A DNA stretch of 64,000 nt from Cinclus cinclus. Its lineage: Eukaryota > Chordata > Aves > Passeriformes > Cinclidae. The position numbers were made by a program, and so were the translations under genes. The DNA is taken from positions 20,880,704-20,944,703 of the forward strand of contig NC_085055.1 in the NCBI RefSeq assembly GCF_963662255.1, read 5' to 3'. Below the pieces are notes generated by a model, which had not been told where the DNA came from, ran no database searches, and saw nothing but the letters and a program-made list of their open reading frames with translations. Positions 1-13,445 of this stretch are shown piece by piece. How positions within the stretch are numbered: position 1 is the stretch's first letter; every line of letters starts with the position of its first letter.

Positions 1-316
1 TGGGATGGTTGGAAATGTAGGCACCTTGGAGATGTAAGGGTTGTAATGGGAGATTTCTCCTTGTCTTACAGGGTGATTAATCATCTTTTAGGGATGTTTT
101 CTTCCCACAAAATCATCAGAATCATCCAGAATTATTCTTGGAGTCGACCGAGTACAGTGAGCTTGAGCTACATGACTGTGCAGGACCTAATTCTAGCTAG
201 TCTAGAAGTTGACCAGAAAATCTGATTATTGTCCTCTTAAGATCATAAAACACATACCCCGACTGGACAAAAGTGTTATGAATCACTAAAAATAAAATTA
301 AACCATCAAATCTGAT

Positions 317-490
317 GGCACAGAGTGCCCCGAGAAGCTGTGGCTGCCCCATGCCTGGAAGTGTCCAAGAACAGGTTGGGTGAAGCTTGCAGTGACCTGG
401 GATAGTGGAAGTGTCCCTGCCCATGGCAGCAGAGGTGGGAGTAGATGTTCTTTAAGGCCCCTTCCCACCCAGATAATTCTGGAATGCCAT
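317..490 (+). mobile_element. CR1 fragment, 3' part
   Basis: The sequence carries the CR1 tail landmarks 'gaagctgtggctgcccc', 'ctggaagtgtcca' and 'gtccctgcccatggcag' in sense orientation, and ends near 'cttcccacccagataattct'. It is 5'-truncated, as is usual for avian CR1. Confidence 0.85.
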
Positions 491-1949
491 TATTTTATTC
501 ATCTAGAGAAAGGGAAAACACACAGCTTAACTTTAGAGGTTGGATCATTTTTAAGGATGGCAACAGAGGGAAAACCTGAAAAATCCCAGTGCTTCTGGCT
601 CCTCATCCTGCCTCCCCCATCCCACCTTCCTCCAGATGATATTTTTTTTTTTTTTCTGGGGGGGAGAACTCAGCATCCAATGGGTTGCTCCTGTCCTGAC
701 TCCCTCAGAAGGCCTTTGTTGGGGTGAGAAAACCTTTTTCCATGGCCACTGAAAACATTAATGGGAATTACAGTGTTAGGGCACTTCCCATCTCCCTGCA
801 CCTGGAGAAACCTCCTCTCCCTCCTGCTGCTGCTCCTCTTGATGCTCATGTGGCTCATTATCCTCTCCTTTCCCAGGAAAACGCTGAGGGCTTGAAGTGC
901 AGACAAAGTCATCGGGCTCCTGAAGGTCTCCTTGGGGAGGCTCTGCTCTGGCTCCTGTCTGGGTCCTCCTTTTTTGAGTGAGGTTTTTGAGTTTGGCTCC
1001 TTTTCGAGTGAGGTTTTCCAGGCCAGAGCTGCTGAGACCATCCCATCCCAGATGGGTTTGTTATGTAGTGTCCTCACCAGCTTCTTTGTTTTTAAAGAGC
1101 TGGATGTTTGTCCCGTGGTGTGTGCCCAGAACCAGTCAAACACCGTGGAATGATTTGGGCTACAGGGACCTTAAAACTCATCCATTCCCACTCCCTGCCA
1201 TGGGCAGGGACACCTTCCACTATCCCAGGCTGCTCCAAGCCCACTCCAACCCACCCTTGGACACTTCCAGAGGGGAGAAGATGGGTGAGCACAAAGTGGC
1301 TGTACTTCCAATGCCCTATCACCTCTAACTCCACCTTCCCATGTATCAATCCCATGTCTCCCAGTTCCATGGTTTGCAGCTCTGCTCTGGGAACAGAGAT
1401 TTCCTGCTTATCACCATCTGGATGCCTTGGTCAGAAATCCAGCTCTGGGATGATTTTGGAGGGTGTGAGCAGCCAGCCCCAAACCTCGTCACCCTTGCCC
1501 TCCCTGGCAGCAGTGATGGGGGTCTTTCCCCTCCTCTACTCAGTTAGAAATTTTCACAAGACTTTCAGGGACTTCATTATCTCAGAAACCTCATCTGCAC
1601 TCCCAAATGGTGTTTGGAAGAAGCCAGAATTTAGCAAGGGTTACAGGAGAGCTTGCCAACCTTGCTGCCTTAAGAAACCAGGCTGCAAACGTGGAGCAAA
1701 ACCAGTACAAAATCAAAAAAAACCCCCGCTCATTTACTAATTACAATAACAATCAAACTCGGTCATTAAAAAAACAGTTAAAGCTGCAAACAAACAACTG
1801 CTTCCACAGTTATCCCTAACAGCCTTTACAAGGCCCAAGTTCTCCAAAGCCGTGAAAATGAATAGCTCAGGATATCATAAATTTTATACTGCTCCCAGAG
1901 CATTCCAGCATTCCAGCAAATGCATCTTTCATCCCCCTCAGCAGCCCTG
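491..1949. other. Intergenic, no gene seen
   Basis: Holds one antisense CR1 (1140-1275) and a T-run near 640. Open frames here lack coding character or recognisable similarity. Confidence 0.5.
1140..1275 (-). mobile_element. CR1 fragment, antisense
   Basis: Antisense CR1 3' end: 'gggaccttaaaactcatcc', 'tgccatgggcagggacacc' and 'ttggacacttccag'. Confidence 0.8.
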
Positions 1950-2370
1950 GCTCCCATGCAGACTGCAGCCATTCTCTCAGTGTAATTTTATAACGCGCAC
2001 AACTCAAAGCCTCTTTGTAAAAGAAACATAAAAATGATGCATGCGCATATTAAAGACTTGTATTTATCAGACTCCAATGTGAGTCCACGTCCGTGCTTAA
2101 TGTGGCCATAAATCAGCAGCTCTCCCTGTTAAAGCAGAGATGAAACCCTGGCATCAGGAGAAGCTATTTATGAACCCTGGAACCGCTAATCCGAGCGGCG
2201 TTTGGAAAAATATTTGTTAAAAAGATTTCCGATCGGAGCGAATCACTGAGAGGATGCAGCATGTAAGGAGAATAAAAATAAAACCCCACCAATTAAAAAG
2301 AGCCAAGGACTTGTGGCTCCTGGTGGGTCAGGAGGGGGAAGCGTTTATTTCATATTTAATTAAAGCATTG
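1950..2370. promoter_or_regulatory. Candidate conserved noncoding element
   Basis: Unique block, CpG-bearing but AT-rich, with ATGCATGCGCATATTAAAG, CCATAAATCAG and TTTCATATTTAATTAAAG motifs. No open frame or repeat is present. Confidence 0.28.
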
Positions 2371-2466
2371 CCGAGTCTGTCACACTCCTCAGGTGGATTT
2401 TTTGGGTCTTTGAGGAGTCTCCTTAAAGTCTGGACTACAAAAAACAAACTGTCAGAAGGGGAGTTA

Positions 2467-2520
2467 GAATGAGATAATCTTTAAGGTCTTCTCCAGCTCA
2501 AACATCTCTGTGATTCTGTT
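2467..2520 (+). mobile_element. CR1 3'-terminal fragment
   Basis: Short sense CR1 terminus: 'gagataatctttaaggtctt', then 'ctccagctcaaacatct' and 'ctgtgattctgtt'. Confidence 0.65.
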
Positions 2521-2547
2521 AAAATATCATCAAAACTGCTTTTCATA

Positions 2548-2745
2548 GAATCCCAGGATTGTTTGGGTGGGAAAGGACCTTAAAGCTCATCCAGTCCCAC
2601 ACCCTGCCATGGACAGGGACACATTCCACTAGCCCAGGTTGCTCCAGCCTGGCCTTGGACACTTCCAGGCATGGGGCAGCCACAGCTTCTCTGCCTACTG
2701 TGAGCCAGGGCATCCCCACCCTTTTTTTTGTGTTAAAAATTAGTA
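2548..2745 (-). mobile_element. CR1 fragment, antisense
   Basis: Begins at the CR1 3' end ('agaatcccaggattgtttgg') and runs through 'ggacagggacacattccact' into the ORF2 tail before truncation. It faces away from the sense fragment just upstream. Confidence 0.85.
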
Positions 2746-4039
2746 TTTCTCATGTAAAATAAACCCACCAAAATAAACCACATGAACGTGCTGGGCCTGC
2801 TGCTTCTCCATGGGGCAAAGATGCAGCAGCTTGTCCACCTTGGGCTGCTTTTTGCTACCAAGAAGTCATCTCCTGCTCCTCACAGTGGCCAAGAAGTGAG
2901 TGAGAAGTGAGACCATGGGGAGAAGAAGAACCACATCTCCCTGGGGAAGAACCATGCCTCCCCTCGTCCCTGTCCCAGCTGCAGGCCCAGGTTTGGGCGA
3001 TTTGGGGTGCACAATTACTCCCCCAGTCTGCCTCACTGCCTCTTGCTGCTCATCTATGTGGCCATGAGCTCGTCAGTATTGAAATTTGTTCATGCATAGC
3101 TCCAATGAACTCCTTATTCTGAGCCTGCAGTGCTCCAAATTCCGGCCCTGCTGAAATCGGTTCCAATGCCACGGCCCAGCCATGCAATTTCAGACAGAGA
3201 TAAGATATAGATCTGCTGTACTCTGGTGATTCTCTCTCACAAGTGCACCTTGTCAGGCCATAATTTAATATTCTTTTACCATTCCTATAGGGGAGGTGGG
3301 GAAAGCCCTTTAATTTAAGAAAAAAAAAATCCCCTTTTGTTCACTAATGACACAAACAGTAAAATGTTCAGATTACATCAGGGAATGGAAAAGCCTCATG
3401 GAGAAAAGACACTGACAAAAGCTTCATTTTCAGGTAAAATTGCACGAAGCTTCAGGAACCGCATCCTCTTGGTGATGTGGTTTTTTTTTTCCTTTCCCCC
3501 TGCCTTTCATCCCCAAGCATCTCCGTGAATGTTAATCCATTTTACAATGGGACGTTTAAAAGGACTGCAGAGAAATCAGGTTTGATCCGCTCTGATGTCT
3601 TCCAGAAATCTCCAAGCAATTTGCAGCTGTGAATAACACACGGGAAGTGTGGGGAGAGCAGGGCTGGCCCCTCGGATTCTGACTCCAGCTGCTGCTCACA
3701 TCCTGCAATAAAACCATTTCTGATCAGGATGCTTTGGGTAATGCAGGGATACGTTTTATTTTTCTTAAAACTGCTTGATGTTTTTTACACCTGCCCCGGT
3801 GACCACGGGAGGAAAAGGGAAGGGGGCAGGATGAAGGATGGTGTCCGTAACAGGGTGCAATGGTCTGGCGTTGAAGAAGTGCCAGGTCCAGTGTGTGAGG
3901 ATGCCCTGCTTGAAGGACAGATTCTCCACATCTCCAGTGGCTTCAAAGCCAGAAATGGGATGTCCAGAAGGGGTGTGTGACTCTTCACTGCAGCCAGGAG
4001 AGAACCTGCACTGGGTTAAAAATGTGGAAAACAGAGAAT

Positions 4040-4240
4040 CTTAGAATGCCGATAAAACCCCAGAATGGTTTGGGATTGGAATTGGACTTTATAGACCAAA
4101 TGGTTGGAAGGAACCCTAAAGACCATTTAGTTCCATCCCCTGTCATGGGCAGGGACACTTTCCACTAGACCAGTTTGCTCCAAACCCAATCCAAGCTGGC
4201 CTTGGACACTTCCAGGGATGGGACATCCATGACCGCTCTT
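4040..4240 (-). mobile_element. CR1 fragment, antisense, diverged
   Basis: Older copy with 'gttggaaggaaccctaaaga', 'gtcatgggcagggacacttt' and 'ccttggacacttccaggg'. Confidence 0.75.
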
Positions 4241-7200
4241 GGGCACGCTGATCCAGGGTCTTTTCAAACCAGCACATGAAGGAAACAGCCTCCACAGCCA
4301 TGGGGATCCTCAGGGCACCAGCTGAAGTGGAGCATTCCCAGGTTTCAGGTGGGGAGGAGGAATATTTAGCAGTGGTCCTATCCCCCACCACCATGGGCAG
4401 CCTTTGGCACTGGAATTCCCACACTCGCTCCCCTCGTGCATTTGCAGAGGAGGGGATGTTGCAAACAGCAGCTGGATGAGCAGCCAGAGAAATTTAAAAT
4501 TTGGGATAGTAGGTGTGGGGTCAGTGACAGAGCAGTCTCAGATCTGGAGAACAGCTCCCTGCCCTGGGAGTGCAGAGGGGATGGTGGGAAAATGCTCCGT
4601 GCCCAGCCCTCGACACCACTCTGGTTGCACCTCCCTGGCATTCCTTGTCTTGTAAAATCATTGTAAGATGTACAGTAAGTACTGTAAGTTATCCTATCCA
4701 AAGTTGTCCTTTGGCATCTGGCCATAAGGCAAACCACTGGATTTCACTTCTGATCTACAGCTTATCCAAGAGTTTTCTTCAGCCATGGGATGGCCACGGG
4801 AACACAGGGCAGAGGAGCAACATCCTGCTCGTGGAAGAAAAGTAGCCAGGAGCTGCTTGGACTCTTTCCAAGGCATCTGTGCAGGTTTGGACTGCATGGA
4901 ATTTTGAATTCCTTCAATTGTCACGAGATTTCTTGCTCCTCATGTCGGACTCTTCTTACCAGGATCCCTCTGAGGATGTTTAGGACTGCAATAGAAGAAC
5001 TACAGCAGGATGTGCTGAATTGAGTTTGGACTGGTAGAGAACTCCTTGACGGACACCACCATCACTCTCCCAATCCAGTGGGATCTCTGGTGGCCCAGGC
5101 TCAGCTGTCCTTTGGAGAATGATTCCCATTCCCACCCCCCAGGCAGCACCTTAGAGCCAGGAAGGGGCCAAAAGGGATAATATAACCAGGGAACAAACCC
5201 TCCTGAACCTCTGCTCCTTATTCCAGTTCAGTCTCTAATTAGGCTTTAAGAGACCAAAAGGACATTTCCCTGTCCAGCCTGGAGAGAGGAGCATCCCAGG
5301 TTATCCAAGCAGAATCCGCCTGCAAGGAAGGTCCCACTTGCCCCTGAGATGTGGCAGGATTGGCAGATCAGGGCTAAAAACAGCTTTTCTTCCCCATCTG
5401 GAGCTGGAAATTTAAACCTTATCAGCGCTGCTAAAGTTTTTAATGGATATCAATGGGGTAAAGTTCACAAACAAAGCGGGGATCGATGAGTGGAATAATA
5501 CAGTATTGATCAGGGTGCCGGGAGCCGATGCACCCCGCAGTCAATAATGAGCACGGATCACATTCCTGCGGCACTCACTCACCGGAGCGCCTGGGAAGGG
5601 AGCGCATTCCAGAGCTCCGGGCTTGGCAAACCCCGCAGCAGGCACTGCCCGATGGGTTTGCTTCTGTGGCACCCCTCAGATGGGCTCTCCATTGCTCTCA
5701 TCCCACTTTTAGCCCTTGTTAAGCCTGTTCGTGGCTGGAATTTCTCTCTGAAATGTTGTCAGGGAGAAGTGCTCCGTGCAGTTGCCTGGGTGTGGAGCAT
5801 TTTCCTAACTGCAGCAGGAATCCCTTGGTGTGAGGGCTGTGTGTACGGCTTCCCAGCAGGATCACCTGAAGTTGGTCATACCAGACTGAAATACCGAGCT
5901 TTTTCTGTCAGGTTCCCTCTTCAGAGTTTGGTTTGGGGTACCAAAGAGAGTGGGGGCATCAGGACCAGCACTACTTTGTGATAATATTGATTTTCCCCGT
6001 AGGAACAGGGCACAAGGACAATGGGGTAAGAGCTGGGCTCAGCCAGGTTTAGGATGGAATGAGAAGGTTTCTAACCACACCTGAGGTGAACCCATCTGGA
6101 GAGTAAAACTCACTTTTGGTGTGGGTAGACCCTGCCCATGCTGGGATGCATCCCCCATGATCCAGCTGTGCTCTGGAGAGACAGAAGGGACCACATTCCC
6201 AGTGATCCCATGCCCTGCTGCATCCCACACCCCTAACTAAGCCAGTGCAGCAAGGCTGAGCTCAGCTCACAGACCCCCACCCCCCCACCCCAAAAGTGCA
6301 CAATTCCCAGCACTCACGACTTGATGCCAGGGATTTTACACCTCATGGTCTGTGCGGAAGTGCTGGGGAGGGAGCCTGTCCCAGCTGCCATCACCCACCA
6401 CTGCCTGCTCTCCAGAGAACTTGCTTTCCTATGGAAGTCAATGGAGCAATTCCAGTAGAGCAATTTGGCTTCCACACCTCAGAGAAGAAAGCTGCCCCCT
6501 CCACCCTGCCTGCTGCAGCCAGGGCTGTGCTATCCAATTGTTCTTTTTTTGAAGAGCATTTGCTGTTTCCAAAGGTTTGAGGGAGCAGGAGGTGCCTGCT
6601 CAGTTACTCACTCTGTTAGACACTGCTCTTAATGGATGGTATTGATTGGAAGAAACAAAGCAGCAGTTTTCTTTCTCTCTCTCTCCAGGGATTTCTGGGC
6701 TCAGATGAGAAGAGTTCACTGCCTTGTGCTCTAAACAACAAAATACCACATTACAAGGTCCCCAGGAGTCTCTCAGGGCAGCACAGCAGCAAGAGAGAGA
6801 AATGTGCAAGGTGTTAATGGGATAACAAATTAATAGGGAATGGGATTAGGCAGGGACACAGGCTGCTCCCAGCACTCCCCACGTCTCTGGTGCCGAGCTT
6901 TAATCCGTTCTTGGCACGTGGGTCTGGTGACAGATGAACACAACAGGAACCCACCTGATTCCTGGGGCCACCGGGATCCCCAGTGGCAGCTCGGACAGCA
7001 ACAACATCAGGAGCAGCCAAAAGACAATTTTAGGAGAAATCAGTGCCTGCAGTAGCCAGAAAGGCAGTGAGATTGTGTCCTGCAGCACTGGAGAACTGGG
7101 ATGGAGCAGCCGGATTGGAAACAGTTTTAAAATTATTACCTGACTCTCTGTTGTCCCATGCAATTTTCCCATCCATCTGCCAGTCATTTGGGAAGGTCAA

Positions 7201-8466
7201 GGGCAAGGATGTGCAAGTTTGGGGACCTGAGGCTCACTGCTGCCTCTCTGCTTTGCTGCCACCCACAGACAGCTGGCCCTGGCCACCAAGGCTTCCTCCC
7301 CCAACCATCCCTGCCTGGACACTTGCCTGGATCAGCCATCACAGAGGTGACGTTTGAACCCAAAATCATTGTCAGTGCCACTTCCTTGCCAAGAAACCCT
7401 GAGTTTCATTTCCAGCTCCGGATCTTGGTTTGGCAAGGGCTCATTTTACCAAGAGAACAGCCCTCCCTCCCCTCCTCCCCCCCCCCATTGCCCTGAGACC
7501 TATGAGAATTCCTCTACCTCTCATAAAACATCAATCCCAGGCCTTTGGGATGAGTGAGAGAGCCCAATATCCCACCATCCACAGGGCTTCAGTCCCTGCT
7601 GGCATCAAGACAAAACCAAAAGGGCTTTTGCCAGTGGGAAGATGGATGTGCCAAAGTGGGGAATGTTTCAGTGCCTTTTCACCATGATGCTGATATTTGG
7701 TGAGCTGTGAGGTTCTGGGGGATAACTGCTCCCCACCCCAGCCCTTTGGCCATGCTGCTGCTGGGCTGGAGGCGAGATGCTCTGCAAACCTTCATCCAGC
7801 ATTCCTGGACCATGCTCTGGCTCTCCCTGACATTGATAAGTTACTTGTTATCCCTGGGTTGTATCTTTTGAAGGGCCCCCGTCTTTCCTAGATCATGTTA
7901 ACAAGACAGCCATGGAGAGCCGTGGCCCTGGGGGTCTTCATTACTTCTTCCCAGATTTATGTTCCCTGCCAGCTCCATGCAGAGCTTTGGGCATGGCTGC
8001 ACAATGCCGGAGTCACCGGGACATTCCAGAGGTCAGGACCTTGATCCTTTAATTGATAAATGGCAGGGGAGTTCTGCAGTCATCCCAGGGCTCCAGCTGG
8101 GAAATGCTGACGTGGGGAAGGACACCTGCACACCCACATTCCAGATGTGCACAGAGACAGGAGGCACCATGGGATGGAGCCCCAAGGGGTTTACAGAGCC
8201 AGACTTTGGTCCATCAGGAGAACGTGTGGAAGGCGGAGACCAAACTGCTCAGACCCTCACTGCTCAGGGGTGTGAGATCAGCATGGCCCTCGGGTGGATC
8301 CCAGGAGGGAGCCCCATTTCCATGGATCCCTCAGAAAATGAGATCCTGGAAGTGCTTTACCACCACCCTGCCCTGGAGGTGAACATGAAGGGTGAGATCC
8401 ACTCCCTGTGGATTACACTCAGTGTTCCCACAAGGAAACTGAGCTGGAGACCTGAGTGTGAGGTCC

Positions 8467-8580
8467 ACCCACACCTGAATATAGAGTCCCCTCCCCAGCC
8501 AATCCACACCTGAGTGGGATCTCCCATCCACTGGATCCACACCTGAGCATGGGCTCCCACCCATCTGACCCGCACCTAAA
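8467..8580. repeat. 33-bp minisatellite, four degenerate copies
   Basis: Copies begin at 8467, 8502, 8535 and 8568 with the shared core 'ccacacctga' and spacings of 35, 33 and 33 bp. The length is a multiple of three, so the minus strand reads an 11-residue repeat. No gene is implied. Confidence 0.75.
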
Positions 8581-9559
8581 AGCACTGATCTGCAGAACAG
8601 GCTGCAATCCCAGTTTTCCTTCCCTTCCCACTGTTTTGTTTTCCCCCCAGAACAGGCCATTTTTGCACTCTCACCTCACGCCATCCCCACACCTACCTGC
8701 AAGGATGCTGCATCCCATCCCCTGCCCTGCTCCACCTGACCCCATCTCCGTGGGGCACATCCAGCTCCATCCTGTTTTTCCCAGCTGCTGCTGACAGTGA
8801 ATTTGCTCTCGGTTAGCAATGGAAACACCACCACCTTCAGGATTCCCCCCACACCTTCCCTCTTCTTCCAGGGAAGCTCCCACACCTCAAGCATACTCAG
8901 CACCAAGTCTAGGGATGAGCAGGTTACCCGGAAAAACACCCCCCCATCAAATACTCAGCTGGGAACTAAAATCCCAGCTGCATTCCAATTAATACATCTC
9001 CATTCACACCACTGGATCCACATTAATTTGGAGCAGCTGGGACCAGGCTTGTTCAAGACTCCTATAAAAAGAGCCTCTGCCTCCCAGCTCTTGCTCTCTT
9101 ACAGCTCTAACCTATAATTTACTGAGTGAGAGATGACCTAAAGAAATTCCTGGGTAGCTGGAAAATGAGAGGCAGAAAGAAACCATTTTATTGTATAGGC
9201 TACCACTGGCAAAGCAGTGCTTGCGCAGGTGCTAAAAAAAGGGAAGGAATCTGGGAAGCCACAATAATAATGTATAAATCCCAGCATTCAGGAGGCATCA
9301 TAATGGCTAATGATGGAAGGAAGAGGTGCAGTGGGTGGTACCACCCACATTTCCCTGAAACAGCATCCTTTGGCAATTCAGTAATTCAAAGTCCCCCTGA
9401 AGATTTATTAAAACTGACAAAGTTGTTCTGGGTTTGAGGAATGAGCTCGTTCAAGATTTTTTTTGGTGAAAAATTATAGAGAAGCATTAGTCCCCTCCAT
9501 GGCTAAATCTGCTGCAGCACAGGTGAGTGAAATCCAGCAGCAGCTCTTTCCCTGTGGAG

Positions 9560-9650
9560 CGTCCTCAGAATGACAGGATCATCAAGGTTGGAAAACACCT
9601 CTGAGATCATCAAGTCCAACATTGCTTGCCTGATCACCTCTGCTTTCCTT
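9560..9650 (-). mobile_element. CR1 fragment, antisense
   Basis: Contains 'aggatcatcaaggttggaaa' and 'gagatcatcaagtccaac', the 3' end of a CR1 subfamily different from the 'ggaccttaaag' type common in this window. Confidence 0.7.
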
Positions 9651-10606
9651 TGGATTAGAACATCCCTGGGAACTGGAAATGGCCTGGGTGGGGTTTGTTG
9701 TCCCAGCAGAGTGACCCACTGGTGAATTCCTAAAGATTTCATGTGCCTTCCGTGCTTGAGGATGGAGCTGGAGTGATGCAGATGTGATGCAAAGGGCAAA
9801 AAAGCAGCCCAAGGCATTCCTTTGGCCCTCCCCAAGTCCTTGTTTAATATTGACAGGAGCACTTTGTGCTTATATAAGTTAGCTCCATGCCAAAGGAATC
9901 TGAACCAAGGTGTTATTACTTAACACAAACACCCTCCCTGCTGTTTCATGAGGTTTGAAAAGGTGATCAAGACGTATTAGGATTAAGGGCTCGTTTTAGC
10001 TGAATTGATCAGATGGCATTTAGGTTTAATTTCAGCTAAAAATACAGGCAAGGGATAAGCAGATTTTATTTCTATATAAAATCGTCTCCTCCTCTCCCTG
10101 TGCCATGCACACATGCAGACATGTTCGCACTTACCCTCAGCAGCTCTGCCTGCTTTGGGTGGATTGGGGCTTTTTGTGCACTAAGAAAGGTTCTTTGGGC
10201 TGTCCTGCAGGGAGGACGGCGCTGCCTTGATCCCATCCGATGGATTTAAACCTCTTCCCTTCCCATACCACCAAAGCTGATCGTCCAGAGCCACGTTCCT
10301 TGGACTGATTTAGCTTCCACCACAGTTGCAATCACAGATTTCTTGGAGTCGGCGCTGAAATGTGTCCGGGTGGTGAGAACCGGAGCTGGGAGATGAGGAG
10401 TGGGATGCTGTACCATGGACCAACATTGCCATCTCACGGTGCAGCGCCTTCCCTGCAGCCTCTGCAGGGATGCTCCCACTCCCAGCGCGCGGGAGATGCT
10501 GCAGGATATTCAGCGAAGCCTGGAAACTTCACTCGCAGCCTCGGAGATGGAGGGAATTACCCAGGATCGGCCTCAGGGCAGGCTCCCTGGACGCCCATCT
10601 TCATCC

Positions 10607-10879
10607 TCATCTTCCCCGCGATCCTGATTTCCCGTGGCGATCCCAATCCCACTGTGGTCTCCGTGCCAGCCCCGGCTCTCCACACTCCCAGGTTCTGTTA
10701 ATTCTCATTTTCTCCAGCCTCACTAATAATTTCCCATGAGGCCCCATATCAAATGCTTTATTGAACTCCAGATAGATTAGATCTACCAAATTTCCCTTGT
10801 CTGGAAAACCAATTATCTTATCAAAGGAAGATGTCAGCACAGGCTGGCACAAACTGCCTTTGGTAAACCTAGGTTGCAC
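10607..10879 (-). mobile_element. LINE reverse-transcriptase fragment (CR1/L2-like)
   Basis: The minus strand reads TSSFDKIIGFPDKGNLVDL then IYLEFNKAFDMGPHGKLLVRLEKM. This is the reverse-transcriptase block VD-VYLDFSKAFD-VPHG-LL-KL of non-LTR retrotransposons. It lies outside the usual CR1 3' tail and is more diverged from living CR1s. It is truncated at both ends and inactive. Confidence 0.7.
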
Positions 10880-11304
10880 TTTATCTCATTTTTCTCAGTG
10901 TCTTTAATTAATGTTTCCTTCAAAATTTGTCCTGCAGTCCCAAGTCTGACTACAAACGGGTTAACACATCCGGAGCTGGATGCTCCTACTTTATTCTCCT
11001 TATCTTCCTTACTTTCCCTATAATCCAGTTGTTTGTAGGGCCTCAATCCATCCTATTTGACCCACAAAGCTCATTAGAAAGCTCTGCTGTCCTCCCTGCA
11101 CACCACGTGTCCCTTCTCCCTGAATTCCTGGACAAGCAGGAGATGGCCTGGCCCTGGTTAGGTCCTGGCAGTTCCCCTTTCTGCCTGCATTTACATATTT
11201 CCCTAAAGAAGCCTTCCAAGGCTCCTGACTTCCCCTCAAACTGAAGATGCACATTTCTGCTGCCCTGACACCTTTGTCCATCCCTGCCATCTCTCTAATC
11301 TGGA

Positions 11305-11535
11305 GATCATGGAATCCCAGGGTAGTTTGGCTTGGAAGGCACCAAGAAGTTCATCCAGTCCCACCCCCTGCCATGGCAGGGACAATTTTCACTGTCCCAG
11401 GTTGCTCCAAGCCCTGTACAACCTTGCCTTGGACACTTCCAGAGATCCAGGGGCAGCCACAGCTTCTCTGGGCAACCTGTGCCAGGGTCTCACCACCCTC
11501 ATTTTAAATAATTCTTCATTTCTTCTTTAATATCC
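11305..11535 (-). mobile_element. CR1 fragment, antisense
   Basis: Starts 'gatcatggaatcccagggta' and runs through 'ccagggtctcaccaccctca', the antisense of the VRVVR/W region at the ORF2 C-terminus. Confidence 0.88.
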
Positions 11536-13239
11536 AGAGCCAGATTGTTGCTCATGGGAAGGTCTTCCCCCATCTCTGATCTCATGACACTCAGGAGCTA
11601 GTGAGGCCAAGTTTCCCAGGAATTTTAGCCACCAAAATAAAATTTTACTTTTTCTTTAACAGATAAAGACATGATGTGGACATTGAAATTAAGGCAGTAT
11701 GGGAGTTGTTTGTCCACTTTGTTGTGACAGACCAAAGACATGCAGCTTAAATGTTTTCATGCTATTCCAGGGCCAAATCCTGAATTCTGGATATGTTGAT
11801 ATTATTCTAATGTGGCAGCAGAGCAAAATGCCATCCCACCAGGGCCAGAAATGGAAATGGTTCCTGCCATTTGGAGTAAATGTCCCCTCCAGCTAACGAT
11901 AGATTCTTGCTCTCGTAGCCTGGGAAGCTGAAGATGCTCACAGAGATCCTCTTTGCTGTTCCTCATGCCTAAAAAGAATCCTTGGAAAAAGCAGCCTTCC
12001 CAGCAGTCTGCTAGTTGTGTTTTGGCAGATGCTCAACCAAATGTTACTTTTTGGCATGGTGGGATCCCATCTTTTTGGAACCCATCTTATTGGCCTCGTG
12101 TCAAAACGTGCTGACAGCTCGGCTGAGCCTCTTGGAAAAATCTTGGGTTGCTCCCAACTTGGATTTTACAACCCCACGGCAGCTCTTGGATCATGGGGAA
12201 AGGGAGGTCAGGATGGAGCCTGATGGAGTCAGGGAGGGGACTTAGGGGGACGGAGGGTGAAGAGGGATTCTCCTTCTACCACAAACCCTTCTGGGATGGC
12301 AGGGGATGCCAGGCCATACCTTGACTTCCCAGGCTCCAGTTTTCTGGAGGAAAGCCATCGATCCCAGCCCAACCCCTGCATCCACTTGTTATCCAGATTT
12401 AGCTTCCTGGTCACTTGTTTCATCTCCTCTGCTCTTTGCAGCATTTGATGGCCAAGAATCAAAGGAGCAGCAGGGAAGGGGCTCAGGAGCAGGGAAAGCT
12501 CCACTTCTAAGGCTCAGGAGCACACAGTGGCCATGGGGACAAGCTGGTGTGATAAGGGGCTTGGAGCAAACACTCGTGCTCCATCCCAGTCCTCATTCCC
12601 TGAGCTCTGCTTTCCTTCCCTTCCTCTGTACACAAGCAGAGCAAGCAGAGAGCAGGAGGCTCTGAGTGCAGGCAGAGCTCCAAAAACCAGGACAAACCTC
12701 ACGAAAGCACGAGTCATGTGCCCCAAACTAAATTTGCCTGAAAAAAAAATACCCTGACAGTGTTTTACACCAACTTATAATGACTTTCTTTCTGTTATGA
12801 TTGTTGCTGTTGTTCTGGTTAATACCTTCCTCACTTAAAAACCCCCAAACATGACCCCGTGGCAGCCACAACACAAATATCATTTGCTTGGATTATTCCT
12901 GAGGTGATTCCTGTGCTGGAGGCAGCAAGTGCTTACAATCACTCAGTACATAATGGAGAAATTCATTCCAATAATAACAATAATAACAGTATTTCTTGTT
13001 TTTGAAATATGACTCTGATGAATTCATGAATATAGAAAGCTCTTGTTGCTGGCTGCTGATGGAATGGAGCAGGACTTTCTGATGGAATTTTGCTGGAGAT
13101 TTCTAATGCTGTTGCTCCAGATGTACATCCACCACCTCTCAGCATCTGATTCCTGGCCCCGTTGGGTGTTTGGAGCACAGGGAGGGCAGATCAGCCTGGG
13201 GCACCTCACCCTGCTCAGGGCACTGTGCTGACAGCATCC
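11536..13239. other. Intergenic, no gene seen
   Basis: Unique sequence with an (AAT)-rich patch near 12970. Nothing further is recognised. The gaps 9651-10606, 10880-11304 and 13446-14669 are likewise empty. Confidence 0.5.
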
Positions 13240-13445
13240 CCCAAAATCCCTGGCTGATTTGGGTGGGAAGACACTTTAAGCCCATCCAGTCCCATCCCCT
13301 GCCATGTCCAGGGACACCTTCCACTATCCCAGGTTGCTCCAAGCCCTGTCCAACCTGGCCTTGGACACTTCCAGGGGCAGCCACAGCTTTTCTGGGCAAC
13401 CTGTGCTCACCGTGCTCACAGGGAGGAATTTCTTCTCAATATTTG
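13240..13445 (-). mobile_element. CR1 fragment, antisense
   Basis: Antisense tail with 'ccatgtccagggacaccttc', 'caacctggccttggacactt' and 'cagggaggaatttcttctca'. Confidence 0.88.

Larger units (their letters stand above)
2746..9559. other. Intergenic, no gene seen
   Basis: Apart from the CR1 at 4040-4240 and the 33-bp minisatellite, this is unique sequence with no splice-bounded exon, RNA gene or family signature that I recognise. Open frames up to 184 codons (7959-8513) look random. Confidence 0.5.

Noticed and set aside
1108..1740. 210-codon open frame
   Set aside because: Begins inside antisense CR1, has no homology, and has proline/serine-rich random composition.
8357..8575. Minus-strand open frame with an 11-residue repeat
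   Set aside because: Follows the 33-bp minisatellite; no evidence of a gene.
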